A DNA stretch of 64,000 nt from Komagataeibacter swingsii (GTDB taxonomy: Bacteria; Pseudomonadota; Alphaproteobacteria; Acetobacterales; Acetobacteraceae): assembly GCF_003207895.1 (NCBI RefSeq), contig NZ_NKUB01000002.1, positions 186,001-250,000 of the forward strand, written 5' to 3'. Made by a program: the position numbers and the translations under genes. Shown here piece by piece: positions 48,901 through 56,057 of the stretch; the stretch's first letter is position 1, and every line of letters starts with the position of its first letter. The notes under the pieces are model-generated. The model did no database searches, was not told the origin of the DNA, and was given only the letters and a program-made list of their open reading frames with translations.

Positions 48901-51557
48901 TCCGCGCGGCCCCACGCACGCCGGGCGCCGCCGGTTCCGTGCGCGTGCTGCGCGCCGACCTGGTGACACCCGCCGTGCGCCACCTGATCATATCCATAGC
49001 CCGCGTGGTGCTGGATGCGGACCACACGCTTTCCGCGCAGCTTGACCAGGGGGAAAGGCCACGGACGCGACAGTTCGCGCCCGCCCTGCCACCCGTCCCG
49101 CCGCCGCCTTCGGCATTCGGCATGCCGATGGTGCCGGAGCTGGAGCTTTTCAACGGCCATGGCGGCTTTGCCAGAAACGGGCGCGAATACGTGGTCGTGC
49201 TTGGCCCCGGCCAGACCACGCCCGCGCCATGGATCAACGTGATCGCCAATGACGCATTCGGCTTCCAGGTCTCGGCGGAAGGCAGCGGCTACACATGGTC
49301 CGGCAACAGCCGCGAGCACCAGATCACGCCGTGGTCGAATGATCCGGTCAGTGACCACGCAGGCGAAACCTTCTATTTCCGTGACGAGGACACCGGAACC
49401 CTGTGGTGCCCCACCGCCGCCACCCGGCGTGACGCCACGGCCACCTATGTTACCCGCCATGGGCGCGGCTATACGCGCCTGGACCGCGTGGCGCATGGGA
49501 TCGCCAGCAGCCTGCTGCAGTACGTGCCGGTATCGGACCCGGTCAAGATCACGCGCATACAGGTGCATAACCAGTCGGACCAGCCGCGCACGCTGTCCGT
49601 TACGGCCTATGTGGAATGGGTGCTGGGACCGGCGCGCAGCACGGCGGCCCCCTTTGTCATGACCGAACATGATGGGGAAACCGGCGCGCTGTTCGCCCGC
49701 AACCGCTGGAACGCCGAATATGCCGACCGTGTCGCCTTTGCCGATATCGGCGGGTACCTGACCGCCCGTTCCGGCGACCGCGCGGCCTTCATCGGCCCCA
49801 ACGGCACCATGGCGCTTCCCCTCGCCTTCACCCATGCAGGTGGCGTGCGGGGGGCGACCGGGGCCGGGCTGGACCCGTGCGGCGTGGTGCAGACCATGGT
49901 CACCCTGCCGCCAGGCGGGCGGGCGGAGATCGTGTTCCTGCTGGGTGAAGGCATGGACGCCGACCATGCCCGCAGCCTGATAGGCCGGTACCGCACCACC
50001 GATCCGGACCATGTGCTGGCAGAGGTCACCCGGCACTGGGACACCGTAACAGGCGCCATACAGGTCCAGACCCCCGACCGCGCGATGGACATCATGCTCA
50101 ATGGCTGGCTGCTGTACCAGTCACTGGCCAGCCGGGTGCAGGCGCGGGCCGGATTTTACCAGGCCAGCGGGGCCTATGGCTTCCGTGACCAGTTGCAGGA
50201 CGGCATGGCGCTCACGCTGTCCTGCCCCGACCGTGTGCGCGCGCACCTGCTGCGCGCGGCGTCACGGCAGTTTGTCGAAGGGGATGTGCAGCACTGGTGG
50301 CTGCCCGGTACGGGCGCTGGCGTGCGGACCCATATCTCCGATGACTGCGCATGGCTGGCGCACACGGTTGCGCATTACGTCGCCACGACGGGTGACACGG
50401 GCGTGCTGGATGAACGTATCCCCTTCCTGCAGGCCCCCGGACTGCCCATTACCGAGCATGACCGTTTCATGATCCCCGCGATTGCCGAGCAGGACGGCAC
50501 GCTGTTCGAACACTGCGCCCGCGCGCTGGACCACAGCCTTGCGGTCGGCAGCCATGGCCTGCCGCTTATGGGCACGGGCGACTGGAATGACGGCATGAAC
50601 CGCGTGGGCGAGCAGGGACGGGGCGAGAGTGTATGGCTGGGCTGGTTCCTGCATGACGCGCTGGCCAGCTTCATCCCGCTGGCGCGCGCACGCGGCGATG
50701 ACGCCCGCGCGCAGGCTTGGCTGGACCATGCCGCAGCCCTTGCCGTCGCACTGGAGGCCACATGGGATGGGGACTGGTACCTGCGCGCCTATTTCGATGA
50801 CGGCACGCCCCTTGGCTCCCACGCCAGCGCGGAATGCCAGATCGACGCGATTTCACAGTCATGGGCCGTGCTGTCGGGCGTCGCGCTGCCCGAACGGGCG
50901 GAACATGCCATGCGATCGGCCATGGCCCGCCTTGTCCGGCCTGACGAGGGACTGGTCCTTGTCCTGACGCCACCATTTGACGCCATTGGTCCCGACCCGG
51001 GCTATATCCGCAGCTACCCGCCCGGCATACGCGAAAATGGCGGCCAGTACACCCACGCCGCCCTGTGGACCACCATGGCCATGGCGGTACTGGGCGACGG
51101 TGAGCGTGCCCACGGCCTGTTCCATATGCTGAACCCCATCAACCACACGGGCAGGCCCGAGGATGTGGCGCGTTACAGGCTGGAACCCTATGTGGTCGCG
51201 GCCGACATCTATTCGCGCCCGCCCCATGTGGGCCGGGGCGGGTGGTCGTGGTACACCGGGTCGGCGGGGTGGATGCAGCGCGTGGGAACCGAGACCATCC
51301 TCGGCCTGCGTATCCATGCCACGCAGTTGCTGGTCGCCCCCTGTATTCCCCCTGACTGGTCACGGTTCATGGCAACGGTGCGCTGGCGCACCGCAACCTA
51401 CCACATTACCGTAAACAATCCTGAACATGTCTGCCGCGGCATAAGCCATGTCACATGCGACGGTGCCCCCCTGCCCCCGACCGGCAGGATCGAGATGGCG
51501 GATGACGGTCAGGCCCATGAGGTGGCGGTCACGCTGGGGCCGCAGCCCGTGGCATGA
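42972..51557 (+). CDS. ndvB: Cyclic beta-1,2-glucan synthase (NdvB/ChvB type)
   Basis: A giant multidomain inner-membrane enzyme of 2861 residues that makes cyclic beta-1,2-glucan from UDP-glucose: initiation, elongation, length control and cyclisation in one protein. In order I see an N-terminal cytoplasmic region; membrane helices around 440-480; a GT84 domain with DADTR near 645 and QRLHRWARGDWQ (QxxRW) near 790; more helices (830-1000); and C-terminal GH94-like phosphorylase domains with GTGDWNDGMN near 2537. The ATG at 42972 has GGAG 7 nt upstream; an ATG at 42948 is also in frame. Its length matches the rhizobial proteins. Confidence 0.93.
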   Translation: MDGTTTAFRQPDPAFRSTRRPWLARLLGRVPPPGWADDFAPLKSEIFGMERLEAHARSLAAAQTIAPLGRGHERRRPLSRRLAENGAFLRAADIQIAQDIQNGKQLTPAAQWLADNYALVDMQIRETDLDLPASYYARLPKLAGGPFAGLPRVFGVTWALVAHTDSNLQPEILYNYLLAYQSVTPLTIGELWAVSITLRIVLIENLRRVVGAIMDNNASRRAADQLADQLDAYRKDTQAAMSGFLAAVDPRILNCAFTAQLAHRSRGLDPEKDPALVWLEQRLADRGTTIDNAVRDDLHEQGAFNATIRNIITSLRLIAGFDWTEAFERVCLIDRLFADYDSFTQADFASRDLYRKAIEELARGSHMTEMAIAGQAVAMARAAQATGAAGPRHADPGYYLLMAGRPALEAAIRFRPTMRRRLARGFCAYGITAYSVVVTLLTMLFIAIPLWLTWRVGMNPAWLLPVLAFIPVSEAAVACVNRLALEVVHATTLPGLEFLHGIPAHLRTMVVVPALLTTEKTVSELVARLEVHYLTVRDDAVHFALLTDWTDHDGADAPDDQRLLGLARAGMERLNRKYGHGPQGMRFYLLHRRRVWCESEGVWMGWERKRGKLHELNHLLRGAGDTTFLPPGHALPADIRYVITLDADTRLPLETVCRLIGKMAHPLNAPLFDPVSGRVHEGYAILQPRVTPSLPVGHQSTLFQRIFASASGIDAYSAAVSDLYQDMFGEGSYAGKGIYDIDAFEAALARRVPESAMLSHDLFEGIFARAGLVTDIEVVEEFPTDYLVAAQRLHRWARGDWQLLPWIASSLPPRSVPARARLSGIARWKMLDNLRRTLCMPLALATLVAGWFLPFHAALIWTAFILLALALPAFLPVLPDIVPRREWITLRSYLSVIGGKSAEAAVMTFLTITFLAHQAVIMTDAIARTLARVLITRRHMLQWVPAAQIAGLMRSGLAGYYGRMIPAPLLGGGCVAATVIWAPWSLFMSVPVATLWGLSPAVAMWASRTPVIAARSRPSRTDIRILRMTARRTWRFFETFTTPADHMLPPDNFQEDPAPVLARRTSPTNIGLYLLCCASARDFGWIGLADTLTRLEATFATLETMPRYRGHFYNWYATDDLRPLDPVYISSVDSGNLAGHLIALSSACQRWLENGPEIDAWRDGVTDALNIAIADLTFQDGRRRRMTHTRTQRQLLRLLTGLKNAVLSAAATRSEGELSALRRQAGAVLDHMATMPALLPGQDEKDTADLTFWATAPLRTLESHLRDLDAELYATLGARLDIVAQKARRMAHDMDFAFLCNPSRKLLSIGYLVAEDTQDANCYDLLASEARLAVFFAIAKGDMPAHDWFRLGRSITPVGNGAALVSWSGSMFEYLMPSLVMRAPMGSLMEQTNKLIVQRQIAYGQDRDIPWGISESAYNARDLDYTYQYSNFGIPGLGLKRGLGLDTVVAPYATMLAAMVDPQKAVANLHALEKTGALGRYGLYEALDYTPDRVPDNSRVAIIRAYMAHHQGMSILAVADAVMNGIIRARFHEDPVIASAELLLQERAPRTGAVARPLPSEDDTQPPVRTVATPAGRYVDRADMGGPVTHLLSNGRYTVMLTAAGSGYSRWQGLAVTRWREDATRDEYGQYLYIRNRRTGRLWSAGLQPTDTVPDEYAVVFHEDRAEFARRDGTVTTTLDVLVSAEDDAEVRQVSVFNAGGETLDIDITSCAELALLAQNADLAHPAFTKLFVQTEYLPQSRALVATRRRRTGDEPEIWVAHMALCDSPIEVETDRARFIGRRRDARHPAAMATHAPLSGTTGTVLDALLAIRARVSVRPGAMARVTFWTMVAPTRAALLDLIDTHQDQAAFERARTLAWTQAQVQLRHLDVSPSMADLFQRLAGHILFATPSLRAPSAQIARGAGAQPLLWEQGISGDLPIVVLRVRENSGTDIVRALLLAHEYFRLKQLAVDLVILNEHPSSYLQDLQVSLDQLVRAAPRTPGAAGSVRVLRADLVTPAVRHLIISIARVVLDADHTLSAQLDQGERPRTRQFAPALPPVPPPPSAFGMPMVPELELFNGHGGFARNGREYVVVLGPGQTTPAPWINVIANDAFGFQVSAEGSGYTWSGNSREHQITPWSNDPVSDHAGETFYFRDEDTGTLWCPTAATRRDATATYVTRHGRGYTRLDRVAHGIASSLLQYVPVSDPVKITRIQVHNQSDQPRTLSVTAYVEWVLGPARSTAAPFVMTEHDGETGALFARNRWNAEYADRVAFADIGGYLTARSGDRAAFIGPNGTMALPLAFTHAGGVRGATGAGLDPCGVVQTMVTLPPGGRAEIVFLLGEGMDADHARSLIGRYRTTDPDHVLAEVTRHWDTVTGAIQVQTPDRAMDIMLNGWLLYQSLASRVQARAGFYQASGAYGFRDQLQDGMALTLSCPDRVRAHLLRAASRQFVEGDVQHWWLPGTGAGVRTHISDDCAWLAHTVAHYVATTGDTGVLDERIPFLQAPGLPITEHDRFMIPAIAEQDGTLFEHCARALDHSLAVGSHGLPLMGTGDWNDGMNRVGEQGRGESVWLGWFLHDALASFIPLARARGDDARAQAWLDHAAALAVALEATWDGDWYLRAYFDDGTPLGSHASAECQIDAISQSWAVLSGVALPERAEHAMRSAMARLVRPDEGLVLVLTPPFDAIGPDPGYIRSYPPGIRENGGQYTHAALWTTMAMAVLGDGERAHGLFHMLNPINHTGRPEDVARYRLEPYVVAADIYSRPPHVGRGGWSWYTGSAGWMQRVGTETILGLRIHATQLLVAPCIPPDWSRFMATVRWRTATYHITVNNPEHVCRGISHVTCDGAPLPPTGRIEMADDGQAHEVAVTLGPQPVA

Positions 51558-51747
51558 TGGCATGCCGCCACCTGCGGCATGTCCACGTCCATTAAATGTT
51601 CATTCGTGACAGGATCGGGGAAAAACCGGAAAAACCATTCATCCGGCAATCCGTTAACCCCAGCAGGGCTGGCGCCTGCATCGCCCCGTGACCGTTGGCG
51701 GCGCAGGCACGCGCGACCCACCCGAATTCCCCTGACGGAGAAAGACC

Positions 51748-52002
51748 ATGCCCCGCCAACCGCATGTTCACGCACCTGGCCCTGATCCCCTTCACGCGCC
51801 CGAAGGCCATGCCAGCCGCACCCCGGATGGCAAGGCCACCGGCACCGGCCAGCCCCGCGCGGGCGAGGACGAGCCGGAATCCACCCGCGACAATGACGAG
51901 CGGATCGCGGCCACCAGCCACAAGGGCAAGGACCAGGCAGGATGTGACGAACACGCCACTGAACCGGACGCGGCAAAAGACCATAAACCCGAACGGCCAT
52001 GA
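51748..52002 (+). CDS. Small hydrophilic disordered protein
   Basis: An 84-residue, highly charged protein rich in His, Asp, Glu, Lys and Pro, with no hydrophobic core or signal peptide. GGAGAAA before the ATG supports translation. The composition resembles stress-related hydrophilic proteins, but no motif confirms it. It opens a run of small genes downstream of the glucan synthase. Function unknown. Confidence 0.5.
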   Translation: MPRQPHVHAPGPDPLHAPEGHASRTPDGKATGTGQPRAGEDEPESTRDNDERIAATSHKGKDQAGCDEHATEPDAAKDHKPERP

Positions 52003-52226
52003 ACACGCGGCGGGCACGGCACAAGCCCGTACCGTTCAGGTTTGAGGAAAATCGGGAAATCCATCGGAGCGGTCCATGTATTCACATATGGTCGCATGGG
52101 TGATTTCCTTATAAGCCCTGTCCTGTCGGCAGGTATTCGCCCCGCCCATGCAGACAGGATGCAACCTTTCGATCCATGAATGCTTTTGTGGTCAGTCCAT
52201 CTTCATTCATGAAAGAAGACGATACC

Positions 52227-52580
52227 ATGGCGAAAACAATACGTTCTGTCCTGCTGGCATCAGTCGTGGCCAGCATGCCGGCAATGGTCCCCGTCATGGC
52301 AATGGCGCAGGCCGATATGCAGACCGCCCCCGCGCCCACGGCCAATTCCGCTGCGTCCCAAGTGGGCCGGAACCCGCCTTCCGCAACCTCGCGCAGCGGC
52401 CAGCGGGTGGAACCGTCGGACAAGTTGTGGAACAACCCGCGCACCGTGCAGGAACAGCCCGGCACGCAGCCGCCGGCGAACAATGAAACGACCCGCCACA
52501 AACGCATGCGTGACAGCCAGGGCCGCAGCAGCCATGGCGGCGACAAGACCCCTTCGCCCGCGGATAGTGGCGAACAGTAA
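52227..52580 (+). CDS. Small secreted protein of unknown function
   Basis: A 117-residue protein with a signal peptide (AKTIRSVLLASVVASMPAMV, cleavage near AMAQA) and a mature part rich in Pro, Gln, Ser, Thr and Arg that is likely disordered. The ATG at 52227 is favoured by a purine-rich GAAAGAAGA upstream and by the signal peptide; a start at 52176 would precede it by 17 residues. It shares the gene block with other small proteins. I do not recognise a family. Confidence 0.6.
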   Translation: MAKTIRSVLLASVVASMPAMVPVMAMAQADMQTAPAPTANSAASQVGRNPPSATSRSGQRVEPSDKLWNNPRTVQEQPGTQPPANNETTRHKRMRDSQGRSSHGGDKTPSPADSGEQ

Positions 52581-52597
52581 GCAGTACTGAAGTATTC

Positions 52598-52642
52598 CCG
52601 GTCAGACCGGCAGGGAAACAGGCGGGACACGTCGTGTTTCCC
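52598..52642. repeat. Two adjacent hairpins between small genes
   Basis: CCGGT-CAG-ACCGG (52598-52610) is followed by an 8-bp inverted repeat GGGAAACA/TGTTTCCC (52613-52620 and 52635-52642). No T-run follows, so it may stabilise mRNA or act as an operator instead of terminating. Confidence 0.4.
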
Positions 52643-52655
52643 CTACGCAAACCAG

Positions 52656-53006
52656 ATGAGAACAGCCATGTTTACATCTTTCCCCCATGCCTCCGGCCAG
52701 CCGCCACTGCCGCCACCCGGTCCGTTCCACCCACGCGATTATCCCCCGCCGGGGCCACAGGACCCGTTTCCATTCGATACACCAGCCCCGACGCCGCCCC
52801 CGCTTCGCAACCATGCCCGCCGCCGGCTGACGGATGGGCGCCCCCAAGGAACCATGGCCATGCAGGACAGACCTGACCCCGACAAGGAAAAGCCGCAGAC
52901 ACCTGCCGAAAGGCAGGCAGACGAGGGCCGTGACGAAGCGCTGGAGGAAAGTTTCCCCGCAAGTGATCCCCCCTCACAGGGGCGCACGACGGGGCCAAAC
53001 AAATAA
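52656..53006 (+). CDS. Small protein with Pro-rich start and EALEESFPASDPP tail
   Basis: A protein of up to 116 residues. The second half (from the ATG at 52854) is charged and contains DEALEESFPASDPPS, a motif I associate with short conserved alphaproteobacterial proteins of unknown function. The first half is Pro-rich (PPLPPPGPFHPRDYPPPG). The true start is uncertain: 52656, 52668 or 52854 (AAGGA 3 nt before) are in frame. The motif half is the part most likely to be real. Confidence 0.55.
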   Translation: MRTAMFTSFPHASGQPPLPPPGPFHPRDYPPPGPQDPFPFDTPAPTPPPLRNHARRRLTDGRPQGTMAMQDRPDPDKEKPQTPAERQADEGRDEALEESFPASDPPSQGRTTGPNK

Positions 53007-53056
53007 GGCCCTTGCCCGGTCCATGAATTCATCTGCCATATTTGCCCCTATAGCCG

Positions 53057-53102
53057 GGGCGGGACGTATTTTCAGAAATGAATACGTCCCGCCCTGTTTT
53101 TA
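53057..53102 (+). terminator. Rho-independent terminator
   Basis: GGGCGGGACGTATT (53057-53070) pairs perfectly with 53081-53094 around a 10-nt loop and is followed by TGTTTTTA. The 14-bp stem ends the block of small genes on the plus strand. Confidence 0.92.
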
Positions 53103-53175
53103 TGAACAGGGCGCTGTCGGGCAGTTCTGCTTCCGCGAGATGCTGGGGACCATGAAGACACTTCTGGTGTTGTTT

Positions 53176-53481
53176 TCAAACAGTCTTTAAAACAGCCTTT
53201 GTACTGTCGCGCCCGGCCGCCCGGTCCCCAGCTTCCGAAGCATCGCGGGCCGCCTGATGCCGTAGCTGCCTGGCCGATGCCGCCCTGCCTGCGTTCGCAT
53301 GTACCCGGCGATAAAGGCGCGCGACCTGCAACGCCACGTCATCAGGCCCCTGCAGGGTATGGTTATGGAACGCCCGCACGCTGTCATGCGTGGCGTAGAA
53401 GCGGCGCGTCTGGCGATCGGCCTCAAGGATAACGGTACCAAGGAAAGTACCGTCGATTTCGATAATCCGTGATTCAAACAT
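53176..53481 (-). CDS. Conserved-looking small protein of unknown function
   Basis: A 101-residue cytoplasmic protein that begins MFESRIIEIDGTFLGTVI, has a beta-rich N-terminal half with FYATHDSVRAFHNHTL, and ends in an Ala/Arg-rich helix. Codon use looks coding and the N-terminal half looks like a folded domain. It converges on the terminator of the preceding genes. No ribosome-binding site is obvious. I do not assign a function. Confidence 0.55.
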   Translation of the reverse strand: MFESRIIEIDGTFLGTVILEADRQTRRFYATHDSVRAFHNHTLQGPDDVALQVARLYRRVHANAGRAASARQLRHQAARDASEAGDRAAGRDSTKAVLKTV

Positions 53482-54091
53482 TGAAAAAACTGCCCTTGCA
53501 TGCCCGCGATGGAATACGGGCGGTTTCCGGCAGAATTCCCACCGGCTGTTTTATGGAACGGCTGCCCGCGTAAAGGGGGCGCCAGGGATGGTGCGACATC
53601 GACCAGTGCTACGCATTCGCATGGCTGGCTGGATCATGGGTGATCATCCTGCATGATTATTGGCGTTTCAGCGTGGATCATACACGCCGGGCCATATGCG
53701 TCAACACATAATAACTAATTTATAGTGGAATAATTTATATATCATATCTTATGATATTTATTCATCATGAAGGCACATTTCCATTTTAAACCAGCATATT
53801 ATGTGCATTTTTATCCGATCCCGATCCGTCGCCAATGTGCGCATAGGGCGCTATCCCATCCTGTCCTTATGGGGTACGGTACGCCCGTAACAACATAATT
53901 TTTTGTTATATTTTTATATGACAATTTTTATATGCACATTTTAATTGATGTGTTTATATAATCCACATTACAAACCGGGTAACGGCTTTCGTGAACGCAG
54001 GTCTGGCAAAAAGCCCGGCCGCCCTGACAGGCCCGGCATTACATAGCCGCATCACCGTCTACCCGCTTCTTCCCCCCCACGGAGACAGCCA
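53482..54091. other. AT-rich gene-free stretch
   Basis: About 610 bp without a supported gene. From 53690 to 53980 the sequence is strongly AT-rich, in sharp contrast with its surroundings, and includes a perfect 19-bp palindrome (ATATCATA-TCT-TATGATAT, 53739-53757). It may be a promoter region or a site for a nucleoid protein. GGAG at 54081 serves the next gene. Confidence 0.45.
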
Positions 54092-54607
54092 ATGGCACTT
54101 TCCCCCGGCCGGACAGCCCCGGACTTCATGGCCGCGACAAACATGGGCCTGATCCGTTTCCCTGCGTGGGGCCATGGGTGCTGGCGCATTGTCCTGACCC
54201 ATCCGGCGGATTACAGCACGCACAGCCTGCGGGCCGGGATACGGTGGGCAGGCACATGCCCGCAACCCGTATTTTTGCTGGGCCTCTCGCCGGTGCGCGC
54301 CTCGCGCCTTGCGGATGTACCGCCCCGTCCGGTTGCCATCGCGCGGCCTGACATGCCGCATTTGCCGGTCATTGATGACGACACGGGCCGCATTGCCGGC
54401 CTGTGGCGGGGCATTGCGGTGGATGTCGGGCCAAGGGACCCGGCGCTGGAGGAACATGCAGCGTTTCTCATTGATCCCGGCAATATCATTCGCAGCACCC
54501 TTCTCCATCCCCCTGTCACCGGGCAGGATTTTGGCGCGATCATACGGGTGGCGCGCGGATTTGGTATCGGCTGCGCGCCCCTCAGGCATGTCCCGCGCGC
54601 GGCATAG
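54092..54607 (+). CDS. Prx6-like protein lacking the peroxidatic cysteine
   Basis: A 171-residue relative of 1-Cys peroxiredoxins. The N-terminus (TAPDFMAATNMGLIRFPAWG, THPADYS) and the later FLIDPGNIIRSTLLHPPVTGQDF correspond block by block to Prx6 proteins. The segment that normally reads FTPVCTTELG is replaced by YSTHSLRAGI, so the catalytic Cys is Ser45, and the following part is shortened. It therefore cannot be an ordinary peroxidase; a non-enzymatic role or decay is possible. GGAG lies 7 nt before the ATG. Confidence 0.75.
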   Translation: MALSPGRTAPDFMAATNMGLIRFPAWGHGCWRIVLTHPADYSTHSLRAGIRWAGTCPQPVFLLGLSPVRASRLADVPPRPVAIARPDMPHLPVIDDDTGRIAGLWRGIAVDVGPRDPALEEHAAFLIDPGNIIRSTLLHPPVTGQDFGAIIRVARGFGIGCAPLRHVPRAA

Positions 54608-54718
54608 AAACGCCGGGGCATGACCGCACCGGGCTGTCGGAATACCCCATCCGGGCGCAACGCGAGCGCCCGTCCGCCATCCCTCCTTCCACCGACACGC
54701 CTTACCGAAAGCACCCTG

Positions 54719-55432
54719 ATGTCCCTGTCCCTTCATACCCATCCGGACCCGATGCATGCGGCAACCATTCCGCCCTGCGCCCCGCCTGCCCCGGAGCAGG
54801 GCGCAGCCGTGGGGCATGCGCTGCTACAGGCTCTGGCCGGGTTTGCCGTTGTCATCGTGCCGGGTCTGGACGGGTCTGGCCCCCATCACTGGCAATCACG
54901 CTGGGAACTGTTTTTACGCCTGCATGGCATTACCGTGCAGCGCGTCCAGCAGGAGAACTGGGCACGCCCGACCTACCATGACTGGAAGGCGCAACTGCAA
55001 CGTACCGTTCGGGCCTGCCACCAGCCTGTCATTCTGGTGGCCCATAGCCTGGGTGCCATATTGAGCGTGCGCATGGCGAGCGAGCGGGGGGCTGATGGCG
55101 TCGTCGCGGCATTGCTGGTCGCGCCGGCGGATATTGACCACCATCACGGCCCCGATTCAGGCCGGGTGGCCGATTTTGCGCCCCTGCCCGCCACACCCCT
55201 GCCTTTTCCCGCCGTGCTCATGGCCAGCCAGGATGATGAATGGCTGTCAATGTCCCGCGCCCATGTCCTTGCCACGCAATGGCGGGCGACGCTGGTCGAC
55301 GCGGGTATGGTGGGCCATATCGGCAATCATGCGCATGTCGGCCTGTGGCCTGCCGGCATGCAGGCGCTGGATGAGCTGGCGCGTTCCGTGCGCCTGCGCG
55401 CCATGGCGGATGCAGTGCCATCCCTGTCATGA
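54719..55432 (+). CDS. Alpha/beta hydrolase, RBBP9/YdeN family
   Basis: A 237-residue serine hydrolase. The RBBP9-type opening VIVPGLDGSGPHHWQSRWE, the NWARPTYHDW block and the nucleophile elbow VAHSLGA are visible. DDEW and the histidine in GNHAHVGLWPAG supply the other triad residues. Members are small cytoplasmic esterases of unclear natural substrate. The ORF extends to 54620, but the ATG at 54719 avoids a Pro/Arg-rich tail; the first 45 residues are still unlike the family, so the start might be lower. Confidence 0.85.
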   Translation: MSLSLHTHPDPMHAATIPPCAPPAPEQGAAVGHALLQALAGFAVVIVPGLDGSGPHHWQSRWELFLRLHGITVQRVQQENWARPTYHDWKAQLQRTVRACHQPVILVAHSLGAILSVRMASERGADGVVAALLVAPADIDHHHGPDSGRVADFAPLPATPLPFPAVLMASQDDEWLSMSRAHVLATQWRATLVDAGMVGHIGNHAHVGLWPAGMQALDELARSVRLRAMADAVPSLS

Positions 55433-55523
55433 ATTCCTGCCTGCACGGGGCATGGAACGCAAACATGCCGGACAGAAGCAGCCATGCCGCTCCGACAGAC
55501 TGTTTCAATTGCTGAATCATCAA

Positions 55524-55562
55524 AGACGTTTTTGGGGTGAAGCTTTCTTCAAAAAGCTTTCG
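55524..55562. repeat. Partial copy of the double-hairpin repeat
   Basis: ACGTTTTTGGGG matches the left arm of the repeat and is followed directly by a hairpin B-like stem (AAGCTTT 55540-55546 with AAAGCTT 55553-55559). Hairpin A and the right arm are missing, so this looks like a deleted copy. Confidence 0.5.
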
Positions 55563-55738
55563 AACCGGTTGCTGACCGGAAAGGGCCTTCCGCGCGATCA
55601 GGCCCATATGCGACGCATGGGTACAAGACCGCCCCTCGCCCAACCCGTTCCCGTGCATGGCCCTGCGGGGATGGCTGCAAAATAAAATGGTGCAGGTCCC
55701 CTCGCATGGCCGGGCATTTCGTGTCATAGACACAATGC

Positions 55739-55753
55739 AAATGCGTCGCATTT
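55739..55753. promoter_or_regulatory. 7-1-7 palindrome upstream of the PepSY operon
   Basis: AAATGCG-T-CGCATTT is a perfect inverted repeat with the 7-1-7 geometry of Fur-family sites, 28 bp before the GTG start of the operon. PepSY/DUF3649/DUF3325 genes are usually iron regulated, so a Fur-family regulator is a reasonable candidate. Confidence 0.45.
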
Positions 55754-55781
55754 ATGAAATGAGCCATCAAGGAGGGGCGTC

Positions 55782-56057
55782 GTGACCACAGACAGGACAG
55801 AAGACCGTACGCGCCAGGCACGTAACCGGGTGGCGGGTATCGTGCTTGCCTGCCTGGTTTCTTACCCTGTCGCCTGGTGCGTCATGATGGATATTGCGCA
55901 CGTAGCGGGGGGCGCCGCCACCCTCCAGCTTGGCCAGATTGTGGCACTTGCCTGCCTGCCGGTGCTGGTCGTGCTGTGTTTCAGCGCATATGCGGGCCTG
56001 CTGGGCGTGTGCGCGGCCGGATGTATCGCAGCCCTTGCCGGAGTGCTGGTTTCCTGA
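55782..56057 (+). CDS. DUF3649-like small membrane protein
   Basis: A 91-residue protein with three hydrophobic stretches, starting at a GTG preceded by a strong AAGGAGG. The SYPVAWCVMMDIAH segment and length match DUF3649 proteins, found next to PepSY-domain membrane proteins and siderophore receptors. Its stop overlaps the next start by one base (TGATG), so the three genes form an operon. Its molecular role is unknown. Confidence 0.75.
   Translation: MTTDRTEDRTRQARNRVAGIVLACLVSYPVAWCVMMDIAHVAGGAATLQLGQIVALACLPVLVVLCFSAYAGLLGVCAAGCIAALAGVLVS

Larger units (their letters stand above)
55433..55781. other. Intergenic stretch with partial repeat and palindrome
   Basis: The 349 bp before the PepSY operon hold a partial copy of the double-hairpin repeat (55524-55562), a perfect 15-bp palindrome (55739-55753) and the ribosome-binding site AAGGAGG at 55769. 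No gene is supported. Confidence 0.5.
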
